Of a stretch of DNA of 64,000 bases, positions 11,222-25,900 are shown piece after piece; the stretch's first letter is position 1; each line of letters opens with the position of its first letter. A model generated the notes under the pieces. That model did not search any database. It was given only the letters and a program-made list of their open reading frames with translations, and was not told the origin of the DNA. The DNA comes from Diploptera punctata (Eukaryota > Arthropoda > Insecta > Blattodea > Blaberidae). Both the position numbers and the translations under genes were made by a program. Where the stretch lies: assembly GCA_030220185.1 (NCBI GenBank), contig JASPKZ010002336.1, forward strand, positions 282,501 to 346,500, given 5' to 3'.

Positions 11222-11745
11222 TAGAGACCGGATGTTAGGGAGAATGCCTATAGTTATTTATTATAGATATTGTAAAAATGGCTTACATAAGTTCACACCT
11301 ACGACCTTAGAGTTGTTTCCAATGAAGTTAATTTTGCCTATAAAAGCCTATTTCAGCTTTCAATTCCTATAAATGCCTATTTGCCATTTTTTCTCGAAAT
11401 TAACTTAGCATTTCAGTGAAATTAATTGAAATAGACAGACTTCATGACACATATCATTGCATAGAAATTTTCAAGTGATCTTTTTTATAAATTCTCTCTT
11501 AGAATATTTTAGGATAAGAGTGGCAATAAGACAATAACCTAGCAGAAGATGGTTTCTACCTCAATGCACTCCCGTTAGGCGAAATAAGTACCGGCTATTT
11601 TATTTTGACGTAAGGTTGTAAAAATTTACGTTATAGTCAATTTTTGTAAGAGCCTATTTTGAACTTTTAGTGCCTATATTAATGATTTTAGTGCATTTTT
11701 GCCTGCCTATTTTGAATGTTTTAAGTGCCTAACATCCGGACTCTA
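11222..11745. mobile_element. Non-autonomous hAT-type element, 524 bp
   Basis: The left end TAGAGACCGGATGTTAGG and the right end (inverse of TAGAGTCCGGATGTTAGG) form TIRs with one mismatch. Both sides carry the 8-bp duplication GTTATGAG (11214-11221 and 11746-11753), as hAT elements produce. The interior has no transposase frame but repeats GCCTAT many times. Confidence 0.88.
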
Positions 11746-11849
11746 GTTATGAGCCTTTCCTTCTCTTTTGAAACCATATTTAAACAAATAGTCTGACCGT
11801 CAAAACTACAATGGCAAAGCAACAACATTTAAAACAATTCCTATTATAA

Positions 11850-12375
11850 AAAGATGATACGGTAGTTATTTAGGCGACTAGTTATAAAAGCAGAAGTTTA
11901 GTAACGAGATGCTTAAGTTAGAACACAATCGAAGGGAGTTACTAAACCTAATTTCGTAACGTGCTGTCTGCATTATTTTATCTACGTTCAGAGTATTTTA
12001 GTGTGTTTAATTAAATATATCTATAGAGGAAGAGTATTGTAGGCTTTGGAGAAAAAACACGATAAATCAATAAACATTGTTGTTATATTCTGTAATTTTG
12101 GGTGCTAGTTTCATATGTTAATTTAAAGTAAAAATGAGTGGCGAAGGTGATTTTCACGGTTCATCGGGAAAACCTTTAAAACAGTCCAATATGCAACTAT
12201 TAATATACTTCCAGGAAAATCAAAGAAAGTTTATTTATATAGTCATATGAAATCATCATTAAAGTGTATTTTACGTTTTGTTGAACCCGTATTTTATGTT
12301 TTGACAGCGCGTTTTGTGTTTTGTTAGAATATAAAGTATAGGTTTTGTTGCCTAGTAACTATGAACTAAATCGTC
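11850..12375 (+). repeat. Unclassified interspersed repeat R550, copy 1
   Basis: About 525 bp is shared with the inverted sequence at 53668-54512. Landmarks are GTAACGAGATGCTTAAGTTA, GTGCTAGTTTCATATG and TGTTTTGTTAGAATATAAAG. No coding region is convincing and no TIR is clear. Confidence 0.8.
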
Positions 12376-13370
12376 ATAGATTGTTATAATAGTAGATAAA
12401 TTATATTTTTTCCGATTGTTGGCATTTATAGCTGCTCTTTGAACCCAATTTAAATGTTTACTTAATACTCTTCCGCGAAATCGAGATATGCCTAAGGGAA
12501 ATTTGAATATTCCTCTTTTTAATATAGAGCCATTTAAAATCAGTAGGTATATTCGGATTTACCTAGCCAGATTTATAAATGCCTAGATTTCGACTTTTCT
12601 TGATAAGCTTATGCCACATTCACTATTGCTTGTCAAATCAATCACATAGGCCTATGATTGAATTTTGTAAAATTAAAATAGAAGAGACTAACAGTCTATG
12701 TAGCAATGTTCCCATCGTCTTCCAAGTATGTACAGATTAGCTACACAACTGAAAGCGTAAAAATACCTGTTTAACATCATTAGTATTATAGATACAATTT
12801 CAAGACTCGTATTTTGGAAGTACCACCAGCCTGATAGATTATTGTTCTGGTTTTTCCTCAGTCGTCAAATCAAATGCTGAGTTGGAATTCCATTACCAGG
12901 AATCATTAATAGAAATCCCCATTTCATAACGTTAAAATTAAATCAAGATGCATGATAAACACACACAATAGACATTCAAAGATCATTATATACAATAAAG
13001 ATTTTAGATTCTATGTGACCTTAGAAGTTAAAGTGTCCATAATTATGAGTTATATTAACAAAGAATATGGTGAGTCCATTAACTGTGATTGAATAGACAG
13101 TTATAATAAATAACTACGTATTTACTCTCGATTAAATAAACTCTTAGCTTCAGAATGACGTTTTATGTAGCCTAATCCGCAAAAACATAAAAACACTTTT
13201 AATGTTAGTCATTATTTCAGATAACGCTATTGTAAATCATTTCTATTTTCTCTTAATGTCCCTGTTACTATGTGAATGTAGCGGTTATTTTATTCCAATT
13301 CCTCGTTTGGGGTCATCTCTTTGACCTATAGAAACACTTTCTTTTAAAACTTTGACATTTATTAAATTTA
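12376..13370. other. AT-rich sequence, nothing recognised
   Basis: No frame, TIR pair or tRNA box could be supported. Confidence 0.4.
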
Positions 13371-13375
13371 TCTTC

Positions 13376-13470
13376 TACCCCGTCGGGAATCGAACCCATG
13401 CCGCCGGACCACGACAAAAGACGCACATTGAAATCTACCAATTATGGAATCCGGTTCTACGAGTTGAAAG
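13376..13470 (-). repeat. tRNA-like SINE head fragment
   Basis: On the minus strand GGGTTCGATTCCCGACGGGG is a B-box with T-arm-like pairing. The rest of the element is not recognisable. Confidence 0.4.
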
Positions 13471-13569
13471 ACAGACCTATTATCTCCAACCTAGCTCCGG
13501 AAGTCCTGGAGCAATTCCAACCAAACATGGTATATATATGACGTAAAATATGGAAAATATACTTTGAGG

Positions 13570-14010
13570 TAGGAGATCCCTAGCATCTGTATAGAAAGTC
13601 GAAAATATAATGAAAAAAGGATTTGTTACTGAAAAATTCAGAGTTTTCAGGGTCGGCTATGTGATTGGTGATGGTTCCGATTGTATTTAAGTCCAGTTTG
13701 TATCTTAACATTTCTGAAAAATGTGAAGGATTGCAAAATAAATGTCCAATAACGAAGATTAATGTCGTATCCATAATTTTATTGGTTGCTAAGTTGACTA
13801 GTGATAGTCCCGATGATATATATATATTTATTTGTTTAATCCAAATTTGATCCCCAGTACCCCTAGAAAAGTGTTTAGATTGTGAAATGTGATATGTTAA
13901 AAATTACTGGAATTTATGTGGAATCCAAGTTTTCGGGGTCACTAAGCTAATTTATGCAAGAAGATTGGGATAAATAAGTGCCCGGACAACGCCGGATAAT
14001 CAGCTAGTAT
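13570..14010 (-). repeat. ACCCGG/AGCTAGT family element
   Basis: Ends in CGGATAATCAGCTAGTA at 13994-14010, preceded by units with TTTTCGGGGTC and AAGAAGATTGGGATAAATAAG. It lies 55 bp upstream of the acceptor of TYSND1 exon 1, so any upstream exon must be beyond it. Confidence 0.6.
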
Positions 14011-14071
14011 ATTCATAAAATCAATAACAATATCGTGTTTATTACATTATGTTTTTTTTTTTCAGGTTGTG

Positions 14072-14946
14072 ATGAACGCGAGAGGTGTTCTGGTATCATG
14101 CGATCTGTCAGGCACTACATCCACAAAATATTCCGGTATACTTTTGCATAATACCTGGATTCTTACTACAGGCAGTATTCTAAACTGTTTGATTCATAAC
14201 AACTCCAACCTTAACATAGAGTCACCATGGAAAAATCTGTTGAAATCTGTAGTTCCCGGCAGTCTTGTACGAATTCACAATACGTTTCTACAAAATACTC
14301 CCATTTCATTTTCGGCGCTATGTCCAGCTGTTACTTCTCCTAACCAGGGGACTTCGAGATTAGATACATTGACTACAATTAATAAAAGTTTGATGAAATT
14401 CATTCCAAAGTATCAAAGTTCTAAAGAATTATGGGACAACAATAAAAAATTAAGTTCTTCAATATCCAGCCTAGCATCACATTCTCCTGAAACGCATACA
14501 GAATACAAATGCGATTTAAAGTACATATGGAAAAGCCCTCTAGTGATTGAGGCTGTTGATTCATTGCTTTCATCATGGACACTTGGAAGTACTTCAGGTG
14601 GTAATGATGATGCTGATATAGACGCTGAATCAGAAATTGCCAAACATTTATTACCAATGTTCTTAATTTTCAAACTCAACTCTAATAAATACGACGGGTG
14701 TGAAAAAGCAGAACTTAATGATGTTGTTCAAGTATTGCAAGAATTATTTGAACAGGACGAAGATATCCTGAAAAGAGGTCGAATGACAGTTGTAGAATCA
14801 ACACCATTTGGAAATTCTCTTTTTTATAACTCGCTCACCGAAGGAATTATTTCTAACGTAGTTGGACCTGGAAATTGCTTGATATTAACTGATGCAAGAA
14901 CAGCTCTGGGATGTGAAGGAGGTCCAATTTTTGTACTGGCTGAAAG
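14072..14946 (+). CDS. TYSND1: TYSND1 exon 1 (N-terminal degenerate protease half)
   Basis: Encodes residues 1-292. Near the end are STPFG (from residue 243) and LTDAR (from 272) followed by GCEGG, which match the conserved end of the N-terminal half of animal TYSND1 (SPFG, LTDAR, EGG in human). The first third resembles the start of a trypsin fold (YSGILLH, ILTTG) but the usual catalytic His is absent. The region around residues 80-240 is Ser/Asn/Asp-rich and poorly conserved, as in other family members. The donor is AAAG|GTGAGT at 14947, phase 2. A pyrimidine tract and CAG end at 14065, so the transcript probably has an earlier, perhaps non-coding, exon. Confidence 0.88.
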
Positions 14947-16094
14947 GTGAGTACAATAATTTTGGGGTTGACGTGGGAAAGATAATAAATGTCAAATAGC
15001 ACAAAAAGTTCTCATAATGGAATGTCATTTATGGAAGCCGGTAGGTACCTACTGTAAAAATGTTGATCCAGGGATCATATGTCGCTTCTGTGCGACATTG
15101 TCGATGCTTACAACTGCATAAAAATCAAGAAAGATGAGGTGAGTCAAAATATGCAACTCAGATATAATTAAAATATATGTTCATATATTTCCGTAGCTAC
15201 GTGCTGCGAGATGTCGCATAAGTTCTATGAAATGACTGGGAAATAATACTACCTACTCAAAATTTAAAAAAAAAGTTGACTTATCTACTTTACAGAAAAG
15301 TGACTAGGTAAAATATTGGTGGAGGTAGCCTATATGCAGGAGATGTTGAGCATATACAGTTCATTACATCGCTACTACCACTAAATGTTGACGATGTCTA
15401 ACATCGTCCACTGTGCCGCGTCTGGAACCGTAGAGGCTCCCTGGCAGCTATTAACTTCTTGACTGTCAGTCAGAGGTTGTTACTTAACCCTTACATATTT
15501 AGCGGCATTGGTGTTTAAAAGTGCGACGGTGTAGATTAAGGTGAAATGAGATGTCATCACTCAGAACAGGGCATCAGAACCTGGCTCAAGCAGGATAGCA
15601 TATGAGCCACACTGCTCCAGTCGTGGGCACAGCACTCATTTCATACATCTCTCTTCTCTTTAATCTGACACGACTTCTAATTGTGCCCCAATAATAATGA
15701 TGATAATGATGATAATTATTTTCCTTCCATGGTGTTAGCCACTTGTTGGCTTGTTCCGGACATCCTTTAGGCTTATCAATTAGTATCTTCATTGGATGTC
15801 CTCATAGACTGCCAAAGGCAGGGCATATGGCACGAATCGGCAATGACTGAGGGGCGCGGAAACTTCTTGTAGAAAACTAGACGGACACTACCCAATAGGT
15901 AGGCCAGAATGAGAAGAGGGAATACAATTAATCATGATTTGAGGGAGATGAATTATGCAGAGAATGATTAGAAAATATTAACTCAGGAAGGGACGTATGG
16001 AGACCTTATGTTTTCATAACTATCAATTTCCGTGTTCGATAGTGTCTTTGAGTTAGTTTAATAATGATATTATTATTATTATTATTATTATTAC

Positions 16095-16135
<41 letters not shown>

Positions 16136-19100
16136 CTAGTTCTAACTAACTCACTGGCACATCGAACCCGTAGGTTCATGGCCGCGCGGACATAAGCTCT
16201 ACATACATCCCTTTCTTGAGCTAACGTTTTCCAATCATCCCTGTATAATCTACTTCCCTCAAATCATGGTTAATGTTATGCAAATTTTAAAAAAAATAGT
16301 AGTAGGTGCATATGCAATATACAAACGCAAAAAATAATTGATATATTTTCACATAGGAACGTTCAATATTAAATATTCAAAAAATTAATATATACGTAAA
16401 AACAAAATTGTATTGTTTTTTAATTTGATTCTGGCCCTTCAGTATCAATTTATCAAGTGACTGTTATACTGAAATCAGTCATGAGATATGAGGTCGTTTT
16501 TGCTTCTCCTGAAAAAAATTACTTTTGGTACTTGCAGTACTATCTTTCCCATGTTTTCAATTCTATATACAATAAAATAAGTTATATTTATTTCTTGAAA
16601 GACAATCGGGAATGTTTGGAAATATATGAACATATATTTTAATACCTACAGATATAGCAAGGTGTAAACAATTATAATTGGTAGGTTTTCCGAGATGAAT
16701 GTTTCAATTTCTCAGTGACAGATCATAAGCGCTTAAAACTGCAGATCTGTGGTTCAAATCTCGACTCAGATCTATATTTTTATTTTGATATAGTATTAAC
16801 TATAACCTATAGAAGTAATAATTATAAACTTATTCGAAAATATATCTGCACATGTCAAATGTTTATAAAAAGACAGCTAATAAGTATTCCTGCCTCTTAC
16901 CCTGTAAATGTTGCCAACACAATTAAATTTAAATAAATATAATAACAGTTATTGAGATTATATGCAAGACTTTACATTTCATTACTCATATCTTACATAT
17001 AATTGTCACTAAAATGCCAATCATCAAACAAAAATTAAAAAATCGTCGATGCGTTTCAATAGCAAAGCTATCATTATCAATACTTAATGAAAATGTATAA
17101 AAAGAAAAAATAATTTAAAGTTACATCATATCACGTGACTAACAATTATAAATTGCTTATTGCTATCATTAACACAACGCTCTTTTTCTTTAACTAGGAA
17201 AAGTGCCCTTCATACATTTTTGTTTGGTGATTGGGATTTTAATGATAATATATGTAACAATTATCATCATCAGGAATATTATGAATATCTAATTAATTTA
17301 GCTTGGAGAACTATTTAATGTATTCACTGTATGTTTATACACTTACAGTATATTACTTTTGTGGTCATGTGAAATAACAGCAATAACGATATAGTTCCTA
17401 ATGAAATTTCTATGTCAGTTTAAAACACAAGTATCATATGTTAGGCTGAAGGGAACTACGGTAGTGTCTCCTAGCGCGAGATTCTACTTGATTCAACATT
17501 GAATATGTATCTCTATATTATATCCCTTCAGTTCAAAGTAACGACAGTATTATAAATGTTTTAACACATATTTCTCTCTCTTTCTGTCGTAGGGACAAGA
17601 AATCCAAAGTTTACTTGATTGGAATGGTTGTTTGCTCTCTTAGCTGGTGGCGAGGAGAATGGGTAGGATTCACTCTCGGAGTAGCTCTGAAGGCAGCTGT
17701 CCATCATTGTATACATGAAACTACTCCATCATATAGTATTAGCTCTTTAAAACCATCTAGTAAATACATTGATAAATTGGGTAAGTTAAAACATGTAGTC
17801 AATGTACCCATTTCACCAGTTAAAAATTCCATCCATAGTAATTCTTCCCGAGGGCAGATCTTTCACTGCAATCAGAGCATTTTCATGCTAATGCTTTGCA
17901 GCTTTAGTAGGGAATTACAAGTGTGGTAGCTGCCTGTTGCTTTCCACACCGGTGAAGGATGATAATGATAAGGATGATGATGATGGCCGGATGATTTTTG
18001 GGGACCGTTGGGCCCTAAGTTTCCTGTCATTTGTCTTACAGGTGAGAAAAAAACCGAAAAAACCTCACCTGGAGCCTGTCCCGATCGGGAATCGAACCCG
18101 GGCCACCTGCGCGACAAGGCAGCACGCTACCTCGACACCACAGAGTAAGTCTTTTAATTTTTAACTGGTGAAATGGATACATTGACTACATGTTTTACGA
18201 TTTTGTATCCAAGAAGATCATTAGTTTATTAAATTATATATGTGTAAGTTAAGTAATGACCTTTACACAACTAAGCGTTTCCATCGAGTAAAATGTTCTT
18301 ATTTATTCCACTGGAAATACTTATTTCCATATAGAATTTCACATAATTAAGTTAAAGCGCGTTTGCGGATTAAATCCCGATTAATTTCTAAAATATAAGA
18401 AATATGAAGATTTTTTAAACTAAAAAATAAGCAAGGAAACTGTCAACCATTGCATGCCGAAACGTACCTTAAAATTTCTTCCAGAGAAGCGTTGTGATGT
18501 ACAAAGGCCGTGTAAAAAAACTGCCGTTTTTAACTGCAAGGCACTAGAATCCAGCGCCAAATGTCTCATTTAAGGCATAGGGAAGTAATACAACTGCCGA
18601 ATTGGTAGTTTGGATAACCCTCACTACCTGTCGTCCGCGTCGCGTCCCGTCTCACTCAACTCTGCTGTTACTCATGCAGGGATTCATCTGCTCCGTACAA
18701 TGGATTGACATTGCTTTATTCTGGCTTCGATTTCTGTGTCTTTCATTTAAAAACGTCATATTTTGATTTTTTTTTTTTTGAACACGGCCTTGACACATCA
18801 CAACGCTTCTCTGGGAGAAATTTCAAGGAAGTTTCGGCATGGAATGTTGACATTTCCCTTGTAGGGACCAAATGCTACCTTTAAATTCATAACTAACTCG
18901 CTGGCACTATTAAACCCGTAGGGTCATAACCGAGGGGATATAAACTCTCCATACATATCTATCTTGAGCTAATATTTTCCAACCATTCCCTGTATAATCT
19001 GCTTCCCTCAAAGCATGGTTAATATTATTCTCCCAATCCCAGTGGAACCCAAGTCCCCGTATCTTGACGGTTGAATTTTTACGGTAATAGATATTAAAGA

Positions 19101-19334
19101 TAATTGCAAAAGTATCCACAGTACTTACACTTACAGATTGGGTTTACAAGTAGGACTAATATTTCTTTGTCTGCATGTTAGGCATACCAGTGATACATAA
19201 CAGCCTTCATGGATATAAATGGGAAGTAAAAATGTTTTAGTGTACTTGCGAGCGCTTATCAAAATTTACTCCACGATACCTAGCCTCTGGAGTTCCTCCC
19301 CCTCTTTAAGTCATGGATGCATTAATTTGATATA

Positions 19335-19382
<48 letters not shown>

Positions 19383-19469
19383 TTCTTTTTAAGTTGCAAA
19401 ATTCTAAATCGTATTTCTATTTAGGAATAATTAAACTCAAATCGAGAAAAAAAAAGTTGAAATATTGTA

Positions 19470-19501
<32 letters not shown>

Positions 19502-21981
19502 ATGAACGTGTTTTGGCATTGTGGGTAAACTTCTGATTACGGTTCATGAGGTTCCAGGTACGATTTCCAGTCAAATCACAGGATTTTTTTTAAAGGGACT
19601 TATTCCTGTGGTCGCCCAATATATGAAATTTGTTAAGGTCTTTCCAGGCGCCACAACCTTAGAAGTGAATTGGAATTCCGCCATTCCCAGGAGATAATGT
19701 AAGAAAACTTGGTGTATTGGGCAAAAAATATAACAATAATAACATACTAACAACAATATTATCATTATTATTATTACTATTATTATTATTACTATTATTA
19801 TTATTACTATTATTATTACTATTATTATTATTACTATTATTATTATTACTATTATTATTATTATTATTATTATTACTATTATTATTATTATTAATATCTT
19901 TATTATCATTATTATCTTTATTATCATTATTATAAATACGCCTTATAATTTTTTGGTGCGCACCTTTGTTTGTTTGTTTGTTTTTCGTTTTAACAAATTA
20001 GAGCTCTCTGAAAGAAACCAATGAATGAGGTGTTGCCTGAAATTGAGAATGGGGGCAATGTATACATAATAAATATCAACATTAAATTAACTTCTCGTCA
20101 GCTTGCCATAGTGAAGCTGTGTGCTTTCAGTAAACACAGCGACAAAATTGGAATACAGCACACCTACAACAATGGAAAAAAATTAACTTGTTTAGTTTAA
20201 TTGGAATTCGCCAGCCTCGTGGGCTAGTGGTCAGCATTTCTGACTACAGTTCAAGAGGTCCCGGGTTCGATTCCTGGTCAGACTATAGAATTTTTTCTTT
20301 AAGGGAATTATTCCTGTGGTTGCTCATGGTCTGGAATTTAGGTTAAGGACTCTCTTGGTGCTTCATTATCATTTATCACCCATCATATCATCGGGATAAC
20401 GTAAATCCGCCTTCCAGGTGCTCCCCTAAGAAATGGATTATAATTCCTCTAATGCAAGGGGAGAAAGCCAGAAATGTCATAAAAGACAACCTGGTGGCAT
20501 TGGGGAAGAATCATTTAACTGTAATCAGTAGCAGTGAATTTACTCATTTAAAATTGTTCAAAAGTCAGTCCTATTCAGATTGAAATTTAAATACAAGGTA
20601 ATACAAATTAACTGATCTTTTTCTCAGTTCTCTTTTGTTTCTAAATCTAAATTGCTTGTTTCCTAACAAATTTAGTGTTAACCATGTCGAATGTAGCTTT
20701 GTCTCAGAGTTCAAGGAGGATTTCATCGAAAGGACGAAACCACTATAATAATAATGCAATATTTGAGATTCAGAAATCACATGATACACAAAATCCTACA
20801 ATACATTTCTACTTCGAAGCATCAGTATTTATACTTAATAAAAAAATAATTTTCTTTCATTCTTTCTTTTCCTTATCTTTTTTTTTTTGCAAATGCCCCA
20901 GGCTGTCTTTCGACATTCCTGGTGTTCTCTCTTGGCATGACGTACTTGTAACCCACTTCTGAGGTTGGGGCGCCTAGAAGACGGAGTTACGTTGCCCCGT
21001 GATATGATGGGTAATGTCGATAGTGGTGCGCCAGGAGAGTCCCTAATACTGAGCTTAACCTAAGATGAATATGAATGATGATGATTGCGATGACCAGATG
21101 ATGTTCGGGGACCGTTTGGACCTTAAAGTTTTCCTGACATTTGTCTTACAGGTGAGGAAAAACCCCGATAAAAACCACACCCAGAAAAACTGTCCCGACC
21201 GGGGATCGAACCCGGGCCCGCTGCGTGACAAGGCAGCACGCTACCTCGAGACCACAGCGGTGGACTTTCCTTATCTTAACCTCTTCCTTTTTAGGTATTT
21301 TTACAATCCGCATCCCTCGCGCATCTTACTGGAAAAGTCCTGTGGAAAGAGGGTATTAAACTTTAGATCAAACCCATAACTTTTGACTACATTCGGACAT
21401 GGAGGGCCTCCCTAGATGAGGTACATCTCAGTGCCAGACCCATCTCTAAGACAAAACGAACTTGTAAGACAAGACACGCCATTCACTCACATATTCTTAC
21501 CAAACAAAGTTAATTTGATAGGATGGATAAGATGGCCAGATGGTGTTCGGGGACTATTTGAGTCTTGAAAGTTTCCTGATATTTGTCTTACAGGTGAGGA
21601 AAAATCCCAATACACTTTCCCCAACTAGGGATCGAACCCGGGCCGATGCATCTAAGGCAAGGACGTTACAACTACGTCACAGCTGTGGACTAAACAAACT
21701 CTTCCTGTAAAAATACTTGCATTTTATTTTTATACACTTTCATTTTTACAATAAGTAACAGTTATGGGCTATAAAAGAAAGAGCATCTTTTTTATCTTTT
21801 TGTATTTATTTTTGCTTATTTTACACCTTTTTTCCCCCTTCTTTTTTATAATGAAAATTACACCTAAATTCCTAATCCTAGACCTAATAATAACAATCTG
21901 TTTTTTTTTTTTCAAATTCCAGCCGTTTTCATAATATATTGTAGAATATGAATTATAGCTGAAAAGTATTCTGAGGTGTGG

Positions 21982-22020
<39 letters not shown>

Positions 22021-22894
22021 TAATAACAATAATAAAATTATATCAAAATTAGGCCTTCTGGTCTGTTCTGTCTCTGATGAGTTGATCTCTCCAGATCTTC
22101 TTCGCTCTTCCAGTTACGTCTATAAGGAAGCAGTTTTTTAATTTAATAATAATAATCTTCTTCTTCTTCACTTCCTGGTTTAGGCAAGAGTTGCCTGTTC
22201 CGTCTTCACTAATAGATCTAAGACCATCTCTTCCGAGGACGTCCGACATCTCTTCTTCCTCTTGGAAAATAATGTAAGATTTTATTTCGTAATCTACTTT
22301 CTTCCATTCTTTCTACATGTTCTTTCCACTGTATCCTGTTGTTAAATATATTTTATTTTATGGAATAGATCTGCAGTTCTTCACGGATATCCTCGTTTCT
22401 TATATGGTCCATTCTAGTGCAGCCTTTTACTCTTCTTAAAAATTTCATCTCGGCTGCTTGGATTTTGCTTTCTTGTTTGGTAGTGGTAATCCAAGATTCG
22501 CTCTCATACAAAAGGACAGGGACAGCCATTGTTTTATAAAATTGTAATTTTGTTTGTTTATGGGCTTTATTATTCAATGTTCTATTTATTGTACCACAAA
22601 TAGCTTGAAACTGACGTGTTTTGTGTTCAATATCTTTATCATACCCATAGCTGATGTCACATCCTAAATATTTAAAGTGGGATACTTGTTCAATAATTTC
22701 GTCTCTAATTACTATTTTTGCACGCAGAGTATTTCTTCCACAAAATGCCATTACTTTTGTTTTACTTATGGAAATTTTAAAATTATAATCGCCACATATT
22801 GCATTTAGTTTGTAGGCAGCCAATTGTAACAGATCTTCATCATGGTGTAGTAAGACTAAATCATCGGCGAAAAGTAAGTTATAAATACTCGAGT

Positions 22895-22969
<75 letters not shown>

Positions 22970-25900
22970 TTATAAAACTGAATACAGTACAAAGTAAATG
23001 GTCGATAAGAAGGCATATACGTGAAAATGTAACACCTGCAGTATTTCGGTACCAGCATAATGTGCAAATGTACGAGACTCTACAATTTATCTAATTAAGG
23101 TCTCCCATATAGGTCATCCACTATTACATCTGCAAATGATCATTTCATCACATGATGTACAAATTGTGAACTACATATTTACTAGAAAATAAATTCATAC
23201 AGAGAATATCCTAAAAGATATTACAGTTTTCATATCAATGATATTTGTCAGTAGTAACATCTGATTATTTTTTTATTTTTTATATGGATCCTATTTACAG
23301 TATTTTGTTTTGTATTATTTTCTCAAAAAATACAATGTAAAACACTATGAGTAAACTTTATTTTGTAAATTTAAAAGGTTAACAGGTTCTGAAGACCTAT
23401 GCTGTCGTGCAAGAATTCAAGACTATTATTCAACAACATGAGAAGGAGGTAGGATGTATCTTTACGGTCATACTGATTTTTGTCAAGAAAGTTCTGGGTG
23501 ATCATTTTATACTCTTTTTTTTATTTTATATATAAATCGATTAAATTATGAATTGAACTTTTATCTAACACTAGCTGATTACTCGACATTGCCTGAATAT
23601 GTATTTATCCTAATAAGAATATTAATGTCACAAATCAGATCCTTATTTGGTGTTACAACACGAGTGGACCTTAGCCTCCTCTATGACCTTCTTCAATCGT
23701 TCTCTATCCGTCGCCAACTCCTCCTAATTCTTTATTCCAAATACTTTAACGTCTGTTTGTACACAATTCCACCATCTTGTTCTTGGTCTTCCTCTTAATC
23801 TGGTTCCGTCTGGATTGTTGTTGAAGACAATATTCACTTTCCTTGTGGTTTCCATCCTTATAACTTGTGCTCGGGACCATCCTCAATCATGGACGAGATC
23901 TTATATATGGTCTCCAAATCCAATTTCCTTGTACCATTGCGGTTGATTTGAACATAAGGCTTGTTCAATTTTGACATTTTAATGTGTTCACCCCTTCTCA
24001 AGCCCCCTAATATAGATATAGCTGCTAAACTTTTGACTTAAGCAGTATCGGGGTGTGACTATTCATATCAATGACCCCGAAATCTATTTATTTGGTACTA
24101 ATATCGGCCTTATATGATTATTGTTTTTACATATCACATCACTTACTCCGCTTATTTTAATCGGGACGGTAACCAATGAGCTTAGCGATCCAAAACTATG
24201 GTTTTAACACTAATAACGGCAATTTTAGATGTATATTTTCACCTCTTCTCACTCAGTAGGAGTGCTAAGGGTCAAACTTAGAATTGCATGACATCTGCAC
24301 TGTCAGCAATGAGCTTAGCGACCTCAAAAATATGTATTAGACACTAATATCGGTCATTTAGGATAGCCTGCATTGCTTTTCACCCCTTCTCGCCCCTTAG
24401 GTGTGCTACGAGTCATATTTGAGCTTACGTGACTTATTCACTGCCACCAATCAGCTAAGAGACTTCGAAAACTATGATTTGACCCTAATTTCGGCCATTG
24501 TTGTAATTTTATTATCCACTCCCTCAGAAGTTCTGGGAATCAAGTCTGAGTTTAAATGACATCGGTACAGTGACCAATCAGCATAACGACCCCGGAAACT
24601 GTGATATTGATATTAATCTCGACCACTGTTCTCATTTATTTTTCAGTCCTTCTTGCTCCCTCACTCTCCTTCTAGGTACTATGGGTCAAAAGTGAATTTA
24701 AATGTCATCAGGACTGTGACCAATCAGCATAATGAATCTGTAAACTATGGGTCTGACGTTAATATCGGCCACTTTTTATTTATTTATTTATTTCCTTCTC
24801 ATCTTCTCTCTCTTAGAGGAACTAAGGATTCAATTTGGGTTTAACTGTCAGCAATTACTGTCACTTGTCATTTTATTTTTCACTCTCTCACCCCTCCTTA
24901 GCGATGCTCTAGAAGTCAAGCATGGGCTTAAATATCATCGGGGCTGTGTGTGTCAGTGCGCATTCTGATTTAAGGTTCTAGCATAAGTATTTGATATAAT
25001 ATGTCAAGCCAAAAATTTAGAATACTAGCCTGGGAACGTAAAAGTAGGCTAAGTGCAAAGTGGAAATTAAAATAACTTGTTAGGCTAAAGTTAATGTATC
25101 CGTAACCTACATGATTTCGTATTTTCTAATTACTATATTTTCGTTAAAACCATCTTATCAGTGATTCCGTTTTTACCGATTAAAGGCGGAGTTAAGCAAC
25201 TCTTGGTTACATAATATGTAAGGTCACAATTCTAGCTTAGATGAGGAATTAAATGGCTCGTATTTAGATCCTAGCATATGTATTTCCCATAGAATTAATT
25301 ATGAGAAGACATCAATAATTTATATATTTTAAATTCTTAAGTTGGATTAAAAATATACGTATAAGTATTTGTTTTTACTTTATCGTCTATGGCAGGGCCT
25401 TTAATAAGTATTTAGTGTAAAAAGACTCCTCTTATTCAACCCCACCCATCCTATTCAACCTTTCGACAGATAGGCTGACATGGTAAGTCAATACTACTGA
25501 CTTGTCATTGTGTTGTTTCATTGGGAGTGCACCTATTGCAGGTAGGAGGGGGTCCGTCTTTTCACACCTACAAGTAGTTGAGCAAGTTTTAACAGGCCTG
25601 GTCTATAGATTGTATAATATAAGCTGGTGAATTCTGAATATTGTTATTGTAACTCTTCAACTGTAAGAAACAGCTCTGTGTAAAACTTGAAATAAGTTAT
25701 TTGGTTATTCTTTTAAATCTTGATATGATATTGTTCAAATTATTAGGAATAATAATTCTAATTATAATTATTTTACAGCCTTTCTGGATGACAGCTTGGT
25801 ATTGGTACGGTGCGGAGTAGGATGGGGTTCTGGAATTGTAATTGACGCAGACAAAGGCGTCATTTTGACGTGTTCTCATGTTGTTCGAAAAGTAAGTATG

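Noticed and set aside
14413..14679. Antisense frames of 78-88 codons
   Set aside because: They lie opposite TYSND1 exon 1, which has clear homology in the sense frame.
19571..19935. Long poly-Ile and poly-Leu frames on both strands
   Set aside because: Translation of an (ATT)n microsatellite. Similar artefacts occur at 34410-34548, 35044-35130 and 48795-49242.
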